Assembly: GCF_933775445.1 (NCBI RefSeq)
Contig: NC_065875.1
Span: 5,655,001 to 5,719,000 of the forward strand
Source of the DNA: Argentina anserina
Lineage: Eukaryota; Streptophyta; Magnoliopsida; Rosales; Rosaceae
Reading direction: 5' to 3'
DNA: 64,000 nucleotides
The position numbers were made by a program, and so were the translations under genes. Of the stretch, positions 21,933-33,730 are shown one piece after another. The notes beneath the pieces are model-generated. The model worked only from the letters and a program-made list of their open reading frames with translations. It was not told where the DNA came from and made no database searches. Position 1 is the stretch's first letter; the number at the start of each line of letters is the position of its first letter.

Positions 21933-23610
21933 AAAACTTTCTTCACGAAAGTCGTAGAGCTCGTCGATACGAGTGCGTGGACGTGTGACGCGTTCGAATC
22001 GGACATCGGACGTAAAAGTTATTAACGTTGGAAGTTCGTTTCCGATTTTGGAAATAATATAAAAGGAAGAAGAGGAGATTAGAAATCAGAAAATCAATTT
22101 TTTTCCAAAAAAATCAACTCGGGTACTGTTCACCCGAGCTCGGGTACTGTTAACCCGACCCAAAAATCTTCTCCGGCCGATTTCTCCACCATCCGACGTC
22201 GCCTCGTGTCGTGCCACCTATCAAAGTGACGGGCTCGACGATCTCCATCTTTTGGGCTACGCCTTGCACTCCGTCGACAACCACACACGGTGCAGCAACC
22301 GCCGGAAGTTGCTGCGGTGTCGGCGCCGCCTCCTCCGGCCACCATAGCTCGAGATTCTTGGGGGGTTTTGCTTGTCTTAGTCCCAGCAACATTCCCACAA
22401 AAGGAATCGAGCCAAATCGAAGTGTAAGTATCCGAATCAAAATTTCAATTTCTAGGGTTTGTGAATAGTGCCGAATTTATGTTCTTCGTTGTTTTGATTG
22501 TTTAGGCTCGGATTTAGACCATGGTGTCAACTAGAAAGTTGTTGGAAATGTTGTTTAGGTTGTGGTCGTGAAATTTGGTGATGATTGGTGGCGGTCGGTG
22601 AACAGTAACGCCGCTTGAATAGTACTGTGAATAGTGATCTGTAACAGTAACTGTGAACAGTGATGCCGTATAAATAGGAAATGTGAATAGTGATCTGTAA
22701 CAGTAAATATGAACAGTGCATGGTAAACAGTACTGTGAACATGTTTTGGCAAAACAGTAACTGTGAACAGTGTTTTGTCAAAAACAGTAACTGTGAACAG
22801 TGGTTTAGTAAGAACAGTGATTAGTAAACATGAACAGTGTTCTGTGAACAATGTTTTATGAACAACATTTAGCTGTGCTGAAATCGTCACCTGATATTTT
22901 AAGTATCATTTTCTAAGCATTTATCGTGCTATTAGGTGACTGACGAAACGAGTGAAGAAATTACTTTCAGTGTCGTGGAAGTTGCACGCAGGAAAAAAGG
23001 TGAGTAAAATCTCACTTATTTATGAATCTACCCTTGCGGAGATTCAGGAGGTTGCAAAATATTAAAGAACGAAATATGACATGTATATAATAAAGTGGAT
23101 TATATATATATTGTATAAATGGTAAATAGGTACATATATATATAGTTTGCTATATTATGTACTATTAGGATTTCGTTTGGGAATATGATCACAGTGGTGA
23201 TGAGAATTATATATTGAGCATGTTGATGTGATTTGTACAAATAATGAGTAGATTATTGTACCTGGTTTTAACGTTGAGAATTGTTAAAACGTTTTTTCTT
23301 CGGACGTGTTTATGAAATATGACATGTATATAATAAAGTGGATTATATATATATATTGTATAAATGGTAAAGATGTACATATATATATAGTTTGCTATAT
23401 TATATATTGTTAGGATTTCGTTTGTGAGTATGATCACAGTGGTGATGAGAATTATATACTGAGAATGTTGATGCGATTCGTACAAATAATGAGTAGATTA
23501 TTGTACGCGTTTATGTCTTCGGACCAGTCTTCGGACGTGTGTGGCATGTCGGAACCTAGCCTTTGGCCGGGCGAAAGTTACGATACAGTTAGAGCTCTAG
23601 TCTGTCTACT

Positions 23611-23845
23611 GGACATCGGGTAGCGAGGAGGTTGCCCGATGTCGGACTCGGGTAGCGAGGAGGTTGCCCGAAGTCGGACTTAGGGTAGTGAGAAGGTTGC
23701 CCGAAGTCGGACGTTGGGTAGCGAGGAGGTTGCCCAATGTCGGACGTTGGGTAGCGAGGAGGTTGCCCAATGTCGGGCGTTGGGTAGCGAGGAGGTTGCC
23801 CAATGTCGGGCGTTGGGTAGCGAGGAGGTTGACCAATGCCGGCGG
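23611..23845 (+). repeat. Array of seven 33-bp hairpin-forming units in the 3' LTR
   Basis: This is the counterpart of the array at 15497-15695, with one more unit and the same three arm versions. Arm pairing within units is preserved in most copies. Unit 3 again has the TTAGGG/CCCGAA mismatch, and the last unit has GACCAA in place of GCCCAA. Confidence 0.85.
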
Positions 23846-24441
23846 TGTACTACGTGAGGGGTAACAGAGGTGTACCAGCGCTCATTAGTACCCGTATTAT
23901 AAATACATTTGGGTAAACAGAGGGGTTACCCAATTTCTCATGAATACTTTCGTTTTCATATTTTCGGGACAACCAGATGGGCCGTCCATTTACTCATGGG
24001 TGCATTTATATTTGTTGATTTGTGGATTTCCGTATATATTGATATGCGAGTTATGTTTTTATTTTACTCATACGAGCTGTAAAGCTTACCGAGTTTGTGT
24101 TTACAATCTCGGTGCACCAATTCGATGGTGTAGTGGATAACTCCGCAGGTGTGGATTAGCGGGAATTGACGGACTGCTCAGAGAACTTGAAGTTATTTAT
24201 TTCCAACTGGAGCGAGGATTTTGTGTGACTATCTTGTGAGGTTGTTGTGAGGATTATACATTTCCATTTGTTATATTGTTGAATTATAATTCGGTTTGTA
24301 ATAATCGGTTTGACTGAGTTGTATTTTGAACTCAGAAATGATCCGCTGTGGCATTTTAAATGATTTCGACATGTTGAGATTGTTTGGTGTTTAACGACTT
24401 TGAAATTTTGAGTTTTTATGCTCGAAATTTTGGGGTCGTTA

Positions 24442-25483
24442 GCATCACAAATTTCAACCAAAACAGAAATCCTAAGTTTATAAGATGGGAAAAGAGAATA
24501 ATTTCAATGATGTATTCTATACATAGCTAGTTATGAAAACCAAAGGCGACCCAAAGAATTATCACCATTACAAATTGATCAACATAAATAATAACACTGG
24601 AATAAATTCAAGTATATATAAAACATGTTACATTACATTTGGGAAATACTCTATCGGACACAAATTTGGAACACATAATTCTATCTTTCCTAAAATCCAA
24701 TTTGGGGGATGTGGGCAACACATTGTTCCAACATTTCTGTCCGATAATCGATATTTAGTGCTACTCAGAAAATATTTTTGCTCATATAATCATCCCATAT
24801 TATTGAGTATATACATGCGTTTTAGTTTATTCGTTGTTATTCGTGAACAGTTGTAATTTTTTTAAATATTTTGTAGATCACAACATTGTTAAAAAATTTA
24901 TAATACAACAAATCAAACTTTACCATAAGTTATTTAAAATGTTCCAAAATAATGATATCAATATTAATATAAAACGCTTCTATGGTAGTTGTGTGGGATT
25001 ATCAAGATTTGTGGGAGTTGCATGGATGTATGGTGCTGATAGTAACAACAACTTAACAAGTAAGGCTATAGATATGAAGACATTGATTCAATTATATCTA
25101 TTGTCTTTCATGACAAAAACAAACTTAAACACATACTCTTATACTTGTTGTGAGGTTTTCAATCAAATGAGTAGAGCCGTGAAACAGAATATTTAGAATG
25201 GATGAATGATTTGAAATCAAACTAAACTTGTAGCATAACGACTGATGAGTTTCACCCTACGATATCAGAGGGTCAGTGTGAAAGCACCAAACTATTTTAT
25301 GGATAGTTGTGTGATGTTAGAGGACATAAGTAGAAAATTTAAATTGTATTGGATGACATTAATCAAATCAATGCATCAAGCACGACTATGGTTAATCATT
25401 GCGATATTTTGAAATTGTGATTCATTGCTATAAAACATAATTGAAAGATAATTTGTGCTTACTCTTTTCATTGATCTGATACA

Positions 25484-25522
<39 letters not shown>
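24442..25522. other. Intergenic, no gene identified
   Basis: Two plus-strand open frames (24533-24856, 107 codons; 24834-25196, 120 codons) overlap by a few bases. They are rich in Asn, Ile, Tyr and Lys, as expected of AT-rich noncoding DNA, and show no recognisable domain. A long AT dinucleotide run occupies about 25486-25522, directly before the next MITE. Confidence 0.35.
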
Positions 25523-25526
<4 letters not shown>

Positions 25527-25926
25527 TCCCTATCCAGAGTGAAGGTTCACTCTGAAGTTTCAGAGTGAAGTTCCAATTTTGACACACTTTTCGGTCAAAT
25601 TTTTTCACCATAAGTGATTCAATATTTAGATATGCTATTCAAGATCATCTCTATAAAGTTTCATCCAATTTGACAATGATTTGAGCTTTCAAAATTGAGA
25701 TTTACACGAACGGTTCACGTTGAACAGTTTTAATTCATTCATTGATTTAATCTAATTTCAATACCTTAACGATGTCCGAATTAGATGAAACTTTATAGAG
25801 ATGATCTTGAATAGCATATCTAAATATTGAATCACTTATGGTGAAAACATTTGACCGAAAAGTGTGTCAAAATTGGAACTTCACTCTGAAACTTCAGACT
25901 GAACCTTCACTCTGGATAGGGACTGT
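25523..25926. mobile_element. Long-armed fold-back MITE (~404 bp)
   Basis: The left end ACAGTCCCTATCCAGAGTG is repeated inverted at the right end. The arms match almost base for base for about 140-160 bp (for example GACACACTTTTCGGTCAAA and TGATTCAATATTTAGATATG), leaving a loop of roughly 100 bp around 25680-25770. It sits in an AT dinucleotide run, so the target duplication cannot be read. No coding frame. Confidence 0.8.
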
Positions 25927-27409
25927 GTATATATATATATATATATACAGTTTGATACAATTTTGATCCATAATTTAATAATTAAATTAATGATATCCCA
26001 ATATTACGTTGATTTATTGTATGATATTTTAATTTATGTGATTACATTGTTTTAGATACCAATATAATGAATACATCAAATATGGTAATGTTGTTTAACA
26101 TGTTGTGAGGGTCTTTTTTGAATTTAGTATTGACTAGATTAAAATCAACCCAAAAACATGATTAATGGGAAGAATTTTTGGGTGATTCAAATTTTATGAA
26201 ATTGAAAGGAGCTTGATAGCATGAGCGTTGCGTTGGAGCTAGAAATGCACCGCAGTGAAAAGAGATTGAACGGGTTTTTATGATTGGTTTCTGTTACATT
26301 TGGGTTTTAAGTACAAGTTTGGGAGGAGATGTTACGAGGGTTAAGCATGAGAGCTTGAGTGTTTAGAGGGATTGTTGGGTTGATTTCTTGATCCCCATTC
26401 TTAATTGAACCTACCCTTTTAAAGACACATCTATGGGTCTTGAGGTGACTTAGAGGATAAGGTTTTTGGGTAGAAGGAGATCACATGTTTTGTGTAGGGA
26501 TCCGAGTTGCAATGGTACTATACATGCAAAGAATTCACATGGATGAATATGAATTTGGGATGATATTTAGATGGAGGAAGACAAGCCTCTTTATGGTGGT
26601 CAATTTCATTCTTAACTGAAAACGACATGAAGAATCCCCGATTTTCAGGGGTTGTGATGTGAGGCAGATCGACAAAGAAAGAAGAATAGAGGAAATTGAG
26701 ATATTAGGTTTATATTTAGTTTGGGTTGTAGGAAAACAAGCAGATTAGTCAAATTCTCTTATTTTCACCTCTCTCCTTATCGATTTAGCTCGTTGGACAT
26801 GAATTTTGGGATAAACGAGTCTTATGTGTTACCGTAACCTTCCATACCACTCCCACTATTGTAAGCCCCAAAAATGCATGAATGTGGCTTGAGTCCACAT
26901 ATAAGGCATGTTTGCTTGGCTTGTCAAAATCGAGCATGAATCCTATTAAGATAGATGATATAATGGATGTATGATTATGCTCAATATCTTATTGCTTTTC
27001 AGTATAGCAATTAGTTTTGTGATTTTTTGGGTATCAAGACGTGTAATACTGAAATATTTTGGAGAAAGATATTGCATTCTATGCAAATACTTAAGAACCC
27101 TCTCTTATCTTAATTTCTTATTCAAATAGCCGTTTGTCTAGCATCATCATGTTTAACTATGTGGTGGTCGCATTTGATAACTCAACCCAAAGCTAAACTC
27201 TTTCAAATCAAAGGAGGTGTCAAAGGGTGGTGATTGTGGAAGGAGTATCCACGAATCTATTATTGATGAGTGCAACTACCAAATTCAACCAATTGTGACT
27301 GCTAGAAATAATCCTTCATCAGATAAATAAATCCATACCCAATCACCACTAGTCTAACATTCTAATTGGATGAGACAAAGTTTATTTGTTAAGTTTACAT
27401 GTTTAGTAT
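25927..27409. other. Intergenic, no gene identified
   Basis: No open frame, terminal repeat or known domain was recognised. A short AT run follows the MITE. The region may contain older transposon debris, but I cannot name any. Confidence 0.35.
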
Positions 27410-29006
27410 TGATAGGAGCACTTTGTGCAACGTTCTTAACATGTTTTTACCTCAATTTGTACTTTGCTTAGCCCTTATTGTTGAACTATTGAGTCATTGA
27501 ATCGTAGTAAGAGTCTTGAGCGGTATTGGATGCATTTTTGTGCTTACATGAGTTAAAACGCATAATTGATTTAGAGTCCTAGTTTGACTAGGAATCCTTG
27601 TTAGGTTTTGAAACTAATTATCTCTTACTTATGATTTTATTTTCTTATTTTCAGATTGGATTGAAGAGATAATTAAAGAAAAAAAGATGGAGCCAAGTCA
27701 TGCAACAATTAAATAGAAGATGATCATTAAAGGCATAAAACATGGCATGTTTTAGGGAATAAAACATGACATGTTTTAGAGAATAAAACATGACATGTTT
27801 TAGGGATTAAAGCATGGCATGTTTTAGGGAATAAAACTTTCCATGATTTAAGGGATTAAAGCATGACATTATTATAGGAAGAAAGAAGCAATTTCAAACC
27901 CTCCATCTTTTCTCTATATATACATGGCCTCACCTCTCAAATATCATCACTTCTCATTTGCATTCAAGAGCCAAACCTCTACCAAAATACTACCTCAAAC
28001 ATCTTTCACCAAAACAACAAGTCATTCTCTCCATATACAAATTCCATCTCCACCGAAATCACCATTGAAAACACACCTCCAAGGTTCCTACAACGTGTGA
28101 TTTTCGCAACTCTTCTCCACGGGTTTGTTCGTTTTTGATTTTTTACAATACTTTGTCTATGAAGATTGTAGTATGATGTTTGTGTGGGATTATTGTTTTG
28201 TATTAAGAATCGAAATTTTCAGATTGTTTTATTGGATTTTTGGTTCTTTGCCAAATTGATGGTTTCCTATAATTAATGAGTTTGTATCTCTATTGTTGTG
28301 TTCTAATCATCTTTCTCATACTTTTAAATAATTTTCAGATATGTGCATATGAATTTAGTGCTTGGATGCAGTCCCTAAGATTGTGTTTGAGTGCTAGATT
28401 CATCAACCATTTATTGACACAAATCGAATCATGCCCTAAGTGGGTTCGGTTTGTGTTGATTAAAAGTGGTAAAAATTCTGGAAATTTGCATGTGAAACCA
28501 TGGTGGGTGACGTCATACATGAAACATGTCTCCAACAAAGATTTGGTGCTTAAATGTAATCTTGTTTGATTTCTACTCTAAGTGTTATTGAATTCGATTG
28601 CATGCAAATTTAGATTAGGCCCTAAGTCAATCTAAATGTTAATTGAAATCTTGCACGATTAGATGATCCCTAAGGCTCTAATTGTATTGGTGTCTAAAAA
28701 GTATGTAATTGGTCGAATTAGAATGCATGATAGGTTCGAACTTGTAATTATGTGGTGTAATGGTAAATTTGGTTTAAGTTTGTTAAAGAGAAGTCGATCA
28801 TGTAAATAATAATTTAGGTTTTATTTTAGTAGTTAATAATTAATCACAAACCCCACATTATTTGTTAACACTAAAAGTTTAGAGTTTCCTTCAATTTCCC
28901 GGAAAGAACGATCCCTGCTTATTCTATACTAACGATGATGTTTTACAGGATTTATTATAGACGTTTTAACAAAACGATCTATCAAGTATGAAAAATTATC
29001 CCATCA
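27410..29006 (+). mobile_element. Probable solo LTR (Ty3/gypsy type, ~1.6 kb)
   Basis: The left end TGATAGGAGC and right end ATCCCATCA give imperfect inverted TG..CA ends. Inside, CTCTATATATACATGG near 27913 looks like an LTR promoter followed by a CA-rich leader. Near the end, TTCAATTTCCCGGAAAGAACGA and CCCTGCTTATTCTATACTA resemble the conserved 3' end of Athila/Tat LTRs. Flanks (AGTAT left, GTAAA right) do not form a clean duplication, so boundaries are approximate. The 97-codon frame at 28276-28569 has no recognised domain. Confidence 0.5.
27735..27883 (+). repeat. ~24-bp tandem repeat with palindromic core
   Basis: About six units of ATAAAACATGACATGTTTTA-like sequence follow one another. 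Each contains the palindrome AAACATG-N-CATGTTT. The last two units are degenerate. The array lies in the U3 part of the probable solo LTR, upstream of its TATA-like site. Confidence 0.75.
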
Positions 29007-29184
29007 GTAAACTGATAAAATGAATTTAATAAGTAAAAGTGTAAGAAATTGTGGCTAAAGAACAATCCACACTAATCAAGAAAATAGAATCCCTTATATT
29101 ATGAAACAAATATAATACCATTAAGGTGTACGTCCTAAACCCAATTTCGCTTACAAGATACGAAAAGAAAATCACCTTAAATGT

Positions 29185-29940
29185 AGGGGAGTGAAATTTG
29201 CACTCACCTTTTTGTAAACCACACTCCTCATGTTGTTTATTTCATAAATAACCCCTTTCTTCAACTCTTTTTTTGGGTATTATTCTTCAACTCTCTTTAA
29301 GATTGATTGATATTCCAATTCTGCGATTGCTGCATATTGCACAAGTGCTTTGCCCTCCTCCTCATCCATGTAATCAACTTCGACCAAAGCTCTCATCTCT
29401 TCTTTAGTGTTTATCATCACCTGATATTTTATTAAAATTATAGTTACCATGAATTTTCATGAGTGATATTTCTTAAAGGCATTGGATGTCTGGATCAATC
29501 AATGAGACTCACATTTATTCATTGATATTTTGGCGCATTTGCACTATATCGAGCATTGATATACCAAACCCATTTGCTAAAAAGTTTCATTGATACATAA
29601 AATCTATGGTTATTAAAAAAACAAAATAAATCAAACCCATGGAGATTTTGAATAAGGATTCAAGCTGGAACTGGTTCACTGGTTTTGTTCATCCATATTT
29701 GGCTTCTTGAGTGTTTGTAATTAATAAAGATCGGAGATGATATGGAAAATGGCCACAAGAGAAGAGACATAAAATGAACCGGTTGAGCATCGATCAAGTA
29801 TCATTCCTACTCAACTCCTTGAAATTGAAGAAGCTCGAGAGAGAGAGAGAACCTCTCATTGTTCTCTACAAATGAGTGGTAGATAAGATGAGGGAATGCG
29901 AGTGTGGTTTACAAAAAGGGGAGTGTAAATTTCACCCCTA
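29185..29940. mobile_element. TIR element, ~756 bp, noncoding
   Basis: The left end AGGGGAGTGAAATTTGCACTC continues to TTTTTGTAAACCACACTC. The right end is its inverted copy (GAGTGTGGTTTACAAAAAGG, then GTAAATTTCACCCCT). The TIRs are about 42 bp. Flanks share AAATG, but one base is out of register, so the target duplication is not certain. A GA run lies at about 29838-29850. Confidence 0.6.
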
Positions 29941-30255
29941 AATGCACATTCAAATTTAAATTATATATAGCACAAGAAATAACGACTCCCTAACCCAACT
30001 ATTAGTCTAACATTGTAGTCACATTCAACAAACAAGAAAAAATTAACAATTTCATACCGTTAAATCTATTGCTCTTCATTAATCAAACCGAACCGAATCA
30101 AATCGGAGCGGACCGGACCGGACCGGATCAAACTCAGATGACTGAACATAAGAAACAATTTCTGTATTTATATTCCGGCTACATGAGGACTCTCTCTTCT
30201 AGTCTTTCTTCTGTTTCGTCTTCCTTCTCCAAATCTCCCTCCGTCTCGCTCTCTA
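29941..30255 (+). promoter_or_regulatory. Promoter and 5' UTR region of the PRCC-like gene
   Basis: The region includes a small tandem of CGGAC words at about 30108-30128 and a long pyrimidine-rich leader (30187-30255) of CT and TTC words running into the ATG at 30256, typical of plant 5' UTRs. No exact transcription start can be given. Confidence 0.4.
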
Positions 30256-33200
30256 ATGGACTCTCTGCTAGCAAACTACGCCTCCTCCGACGAAGAAGAC
30301 GACCAAAAACCCCACCACCTTCCTCCCCCTCCCTTTTCTTCTTCTCTCCCCAAACCCAAGCCTTCACCTTTCTTCAACTCCCTCCCTCCTCCAAAACACG
30401 AACCTCAAGACAAACTAGACTCCAAACCCACCTCAAGATCTCTCCTTTTCTCTTCTCTCCCCAAACCCAAACTCGAAGACATCAAACCCCCAAAATCCCA
30501 AATCCCTAACAAACCCATCTCCACTTCCAAAAGGGTCGTCCAATTCAAGCCACCCATCTTCGCCAATCCGACCCATCTCGACGACGACGATGACGAGAAA
30601 GAAGAAGAACAGAGGCGGCGCCGGAAAGCTTCCGAGGCGTCGTCGGCGCAGCCTCTGTCGGTGACGTCGTTCTTGTCGGCCATTCCGGCGCCGAGGAACT
30701 CAGCATCGCTGGGTGTGGGGAGTTCGGGTTTGGGCTCCGGGAGGAGAGCCATTGTCGAAACCGAGTCGGTTAAGGCCGAGAGCGACGCGGGTTTGGATCG
30801 GAGTGAGAATGTAGGTGTTTATGATGGTTCAGAATCGAGTTTTGATCCGAATGCGGCGAGCTATGAAGGTGGTTATGGAGGTGGTGGTGGGTATGCGAGT
30901 TATGAAGGTCGTTATGGTGGTGTTGAGCACAATGTGGATAGTGGGGTTCAGTTACAAGCTGGTGTTAGTGGCAGTGATGCTTTGGGTTACGGTGGGTATG
31001 GTGGGAATCATGGGAATGAATGGGCTGATGTGTCGCGAGCTGCCGTGATGGGTGTTTCAGGTGGGAAGAGAAGGAGGAATGATATTCCGATTGAAATACT
31101 TGAGGTGAAGCAGGATGAGTTGATGAAGAATCGGCCGAGGGAGGACCAAGCTAAGGCCACTGGAATTGCTTTTGGGCCTTCTTACCAGGTATGTATTTAA
31201 TTTTGACTAATCAAACCCATGGATAAGTTGGCATCTGTGTTATTGCTGTGTTGACCATATTGTTTTTTGTCATTTACTAGTTTGTAGGATGTGATATCCT
31301 TAGAAAGTCTGTTGCATTTGTTGCGTTTTAGTAGATGCTAAGAGACTGTCTACTTTGTTTTTATTGTTTTTAAGTTGCATTTTATCTGCCGTTATCTGTA
31401 GATGTTGAACTCCCTATGCATTATTCCTGAACTATTAGGGGAATATAAGCTAGTAACTTAATGACCTCTGAGTGTATTTGCCAAATTCAATACAACCATT
31501 AAGTCGGTAACTGCGCAATCCGTAATAAGTTTTCAATGAGGAGGAATGTGGCAAGGAGGATTTCTGCCTTGTGGATAATTACTTTTGAGAATCTTGAGTC
31601 TGTTGAAATAAAGGTGATGAATGGATACCAGCAATGTATATTATAGAAATAGTGTAATTTTTTTACGGTTATTTTAGTTGCTTATGCAAATGTTTTTGCA
31701 AACTATCTGTTAATATACCAGACATGCGACACTAGAGTGGGAAGTGCTCCTTTTTGCATGTATGGTGCTGCTTAGTGTATTATTGTGCATCAGGTATGGC
31801 TTAGGATCAAGGATTCAGTTGGGTCTAAGTGTATGTCTGGACCATGGTATGTCGATTGACAAAGAAGGATTAGGTTCTGAAATTTTAGGAAGAAAGTTTT
31901 AAGCGAAAGGAATCTTTAAGGATAATCTGTCATTTTTAATAATGACTTCTCCTGGGGCAACACAACATTATTATATAATTTCAGTAATCAAAGCCATGCT
32001 AATTGCTAAGTCATCATCTGCATTTGAGATAAATTGACTATATAGTTTGTTTCACTTATTACTTTGCAGGATTTGATATTCTAGTAAGTGAATTGCATAC
32101 TTGCATTTAATCAGATGATAAGGCTGTTTAATTGTTATTGTTTATAGGTTGCAGTTTATCAGCTGCAGATACCAAATTCTTTATGTATTGCTCCTGAACC
32201 AGTAGGGAAATATAACATAGTAACTTATTGACCTCTGCACCTAATTTGGCTAATGCAATACAATCATCAAGTCAGTAGTTGAAATTTGTATTAAGCTCAA
32301 TGAGATGGGATATGGCATGGAGGGTTCTGCCTTGTGGATTATTACTTTTTGGAATTTTGAGTCTGCCGAAGTGTGCTGATAAAAGGGTACTAGCAATATA
32401 TAAGCTAGTGTAATTTTTTCTGAAGAAATATAAGCAAGTGTATTACTTTACCAGATGGGACACTACACTGGGAAGTGTCCTCTATGGTTCTTTGTATTGG
32501 TCATCACTCATCAGGTAGGGACTTGGAACAAGGGATTGTCTGGACCTGGTATGAAGAGTAATATAGTAGGATTAGGACATTGAAATTTTGTAAATTAAGT
32601 TTCAAGGAAAAAGAATATTTAATAATAGTCTGTAATTTGTAACAGTGACTTCTGCTTAGGCAAGACAACAAGTTATATTTTTGATAAGATTATGTGACCA
32701 TGTGGGAAGGAAACGGGGTTTGTTTTATGAAACTGGGATGTTTCCTTGGGATGCAGTGTAGGAAGTGTAGGGTTAATCAATTTGCTCTGTAGAAATATTC
32801 CAGTTAAGTGGTGCATTGTTTTCTAGATTGAGTCCAATGGTGATACATTATTATCATGGTGCATAGTTCTGTAGAGGCTTAGTGTCTATAGGTGGTTTGT
32901 AGAAATCGAGTCCATCTGTGACGTGTGTTTTCGGTTTGTCTTAATTTTGATTATGACATGGTTTTTAATGCAAGTCAACTTGCTGTAATTTGGCAAGTAC
33001 ATCTTTTCCGTACTGGTTTACCTTTGAATAATCTAACTTGTGTAATAAATAATACTTTGTCCTAAACTCACCATGGCTCTTTTTTAAGTTTTCAATTTAG
33101 TTACATTGCACATTTAATCTTGTGCTTCCCATAGACTGACAGCTTGTTCATTAGACTTTAGCTTGTAAGTTTTCGTTTTAGTTAGATTGAACTTCTTATC

Positions 33201-33730
33201 TCGTGCTTCCCATAGATTGGCAGCCTAATCATTAGTCATTACCTACATGAGTTGCATTTATCTTAGTTGATAGATGGAACTATGCAATAGTGCATCTTTC
33301 AATCTTACATTGAAGTATCACATAGCTCATATGTCATCACGCAGTTAATTGCTCCTTTTTCATATTGTACATAGAACTATCACATAGTAATGCCAAAATT
33401 TTAGAGAGATTCGGGATCATTCAACAGTTAAATAGCTGTACCTAATCAACTTTTATTCAGCAAGAAAAGGAACTTTGATTCATGTTTCTATTGATTGTGC
33501 TTCATTATGTCTCTGTTATTTCTATTTTTTGCTTAGACATTGACATCTTTATTTGTTTGTTTTCTGTTAAGCCTGTTTCGGCGAAGGGGAAGCCAACAAA
33601 GCTGCATAAGAGGAAGCATCAGATTGGTTCTCTGTACTTTGATATGAAGCAGAAAGAGATGGAACTTCAAGAGCGGCGTTCAAAAGGCTTTCTTACAAAA
33701 GCAGAAACACAAGCCAAGTATGGATGGTGA
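30256..33730 (+). CDS. PRCC-family nuclear protein (proline-rich protein PRCC homologue)
   Basis: Two exons, 30256-31188 and 33572-33730, joined in phase 0 across a 2383-bp intron with GT/AG borders, give 363 residues. The N-terminus MDSLLANYASSDEEDD is typical of PRCC homologues. It is followed by a Pro/Ser/Lys-rich low-complexity region (residues ~20-110), an acidic DDDDDEKEEEQRRRR patch and a Gly/Tyr-rich segment (residues ~195-260). The conserved C-terminal domain starts at KRRRNDIPIEILEVKQDELM and ends KAETQAKYGW, including LHKRKHQIGSLYFDMKQKE. Animal PRCC is nuclear, binds MAD2B and associates with splicing factors; a role in RNA processing here is inference. The start ATG follows a pyrimidine-rich leader. 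The ORF continues only four codons past the donor before a stop. Confidence 0.9.
31264..32690 (+). repeat. Imperfect tandem duplication inside the PRCC intron
   Basis: Blocks at about 31264-31990 and 32068-32690 share many phrases in the same order, for example TTCTGCCTTGTGGAT (31561 and 32335), ATGACCTCTG/TTGACCTCTG and GTTGCA(T/G)TTTATC. The period is about 774 bp, with many substitutions and indels, so the duplication is old. Confidence 0.7.

Larger units (their letters stand above)
13547..24441 (+). mobile_element. Ty3/gypsy retrotransposon (Tekay/Del-like), long LTRs, decayed interior
   Basis: The element has a 5' LTR (13547-16294), an initiator-methionine-type primer site (16297-16308), a ~3.5-kb interior with remnants of gag, protease, reverse transcriptase and integrase, a purine tract (about 19750-19760) and a 3' LTR (19764-24441). 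The 3' LTR is split by a nested solo LTR. The LTR start TGTAATAACCCG and the phrase around the primer site (GTTACAGTTGGTATCAGAGC) are typical of plant chromoviruses of this group. The 5' LTR end reads GTCGTTACA but the 3' LTR stops matching after GTCGTTA, and the flanks (CTACC on the left, GCATC on the right) show no target duplication. Confidence 0.85.
19764..24441 (+). repeat. 3' LTR of the Tekay/Del-like element, interrupted
   Basis: It aligns with the 5' LTR from 19764 to 19962 and from about 21933 to 24441. The gap is filled by a nested solo LTR. Excluding the insertion it is about 2.7 kb. It keeps the 208-bp segment missing from the 5' copy and has seven rather than six hairpin units (23611-23845). 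Confidence 0.85.

Noticed and set aside
24533..25196. Two overlapping plus-strand frames of 107 and 120 codons
   Set aside because: Asn/Ile/Tyr/Lys-rich composition typical of AT-rich DNA, no recognisable domain and no splice context.
30405..30752. 115-codon minus-strand frame opposite PRCC exon 1
   Set aside because: It is a shadow of the real plus-strand coding exon with its biased codon composition.
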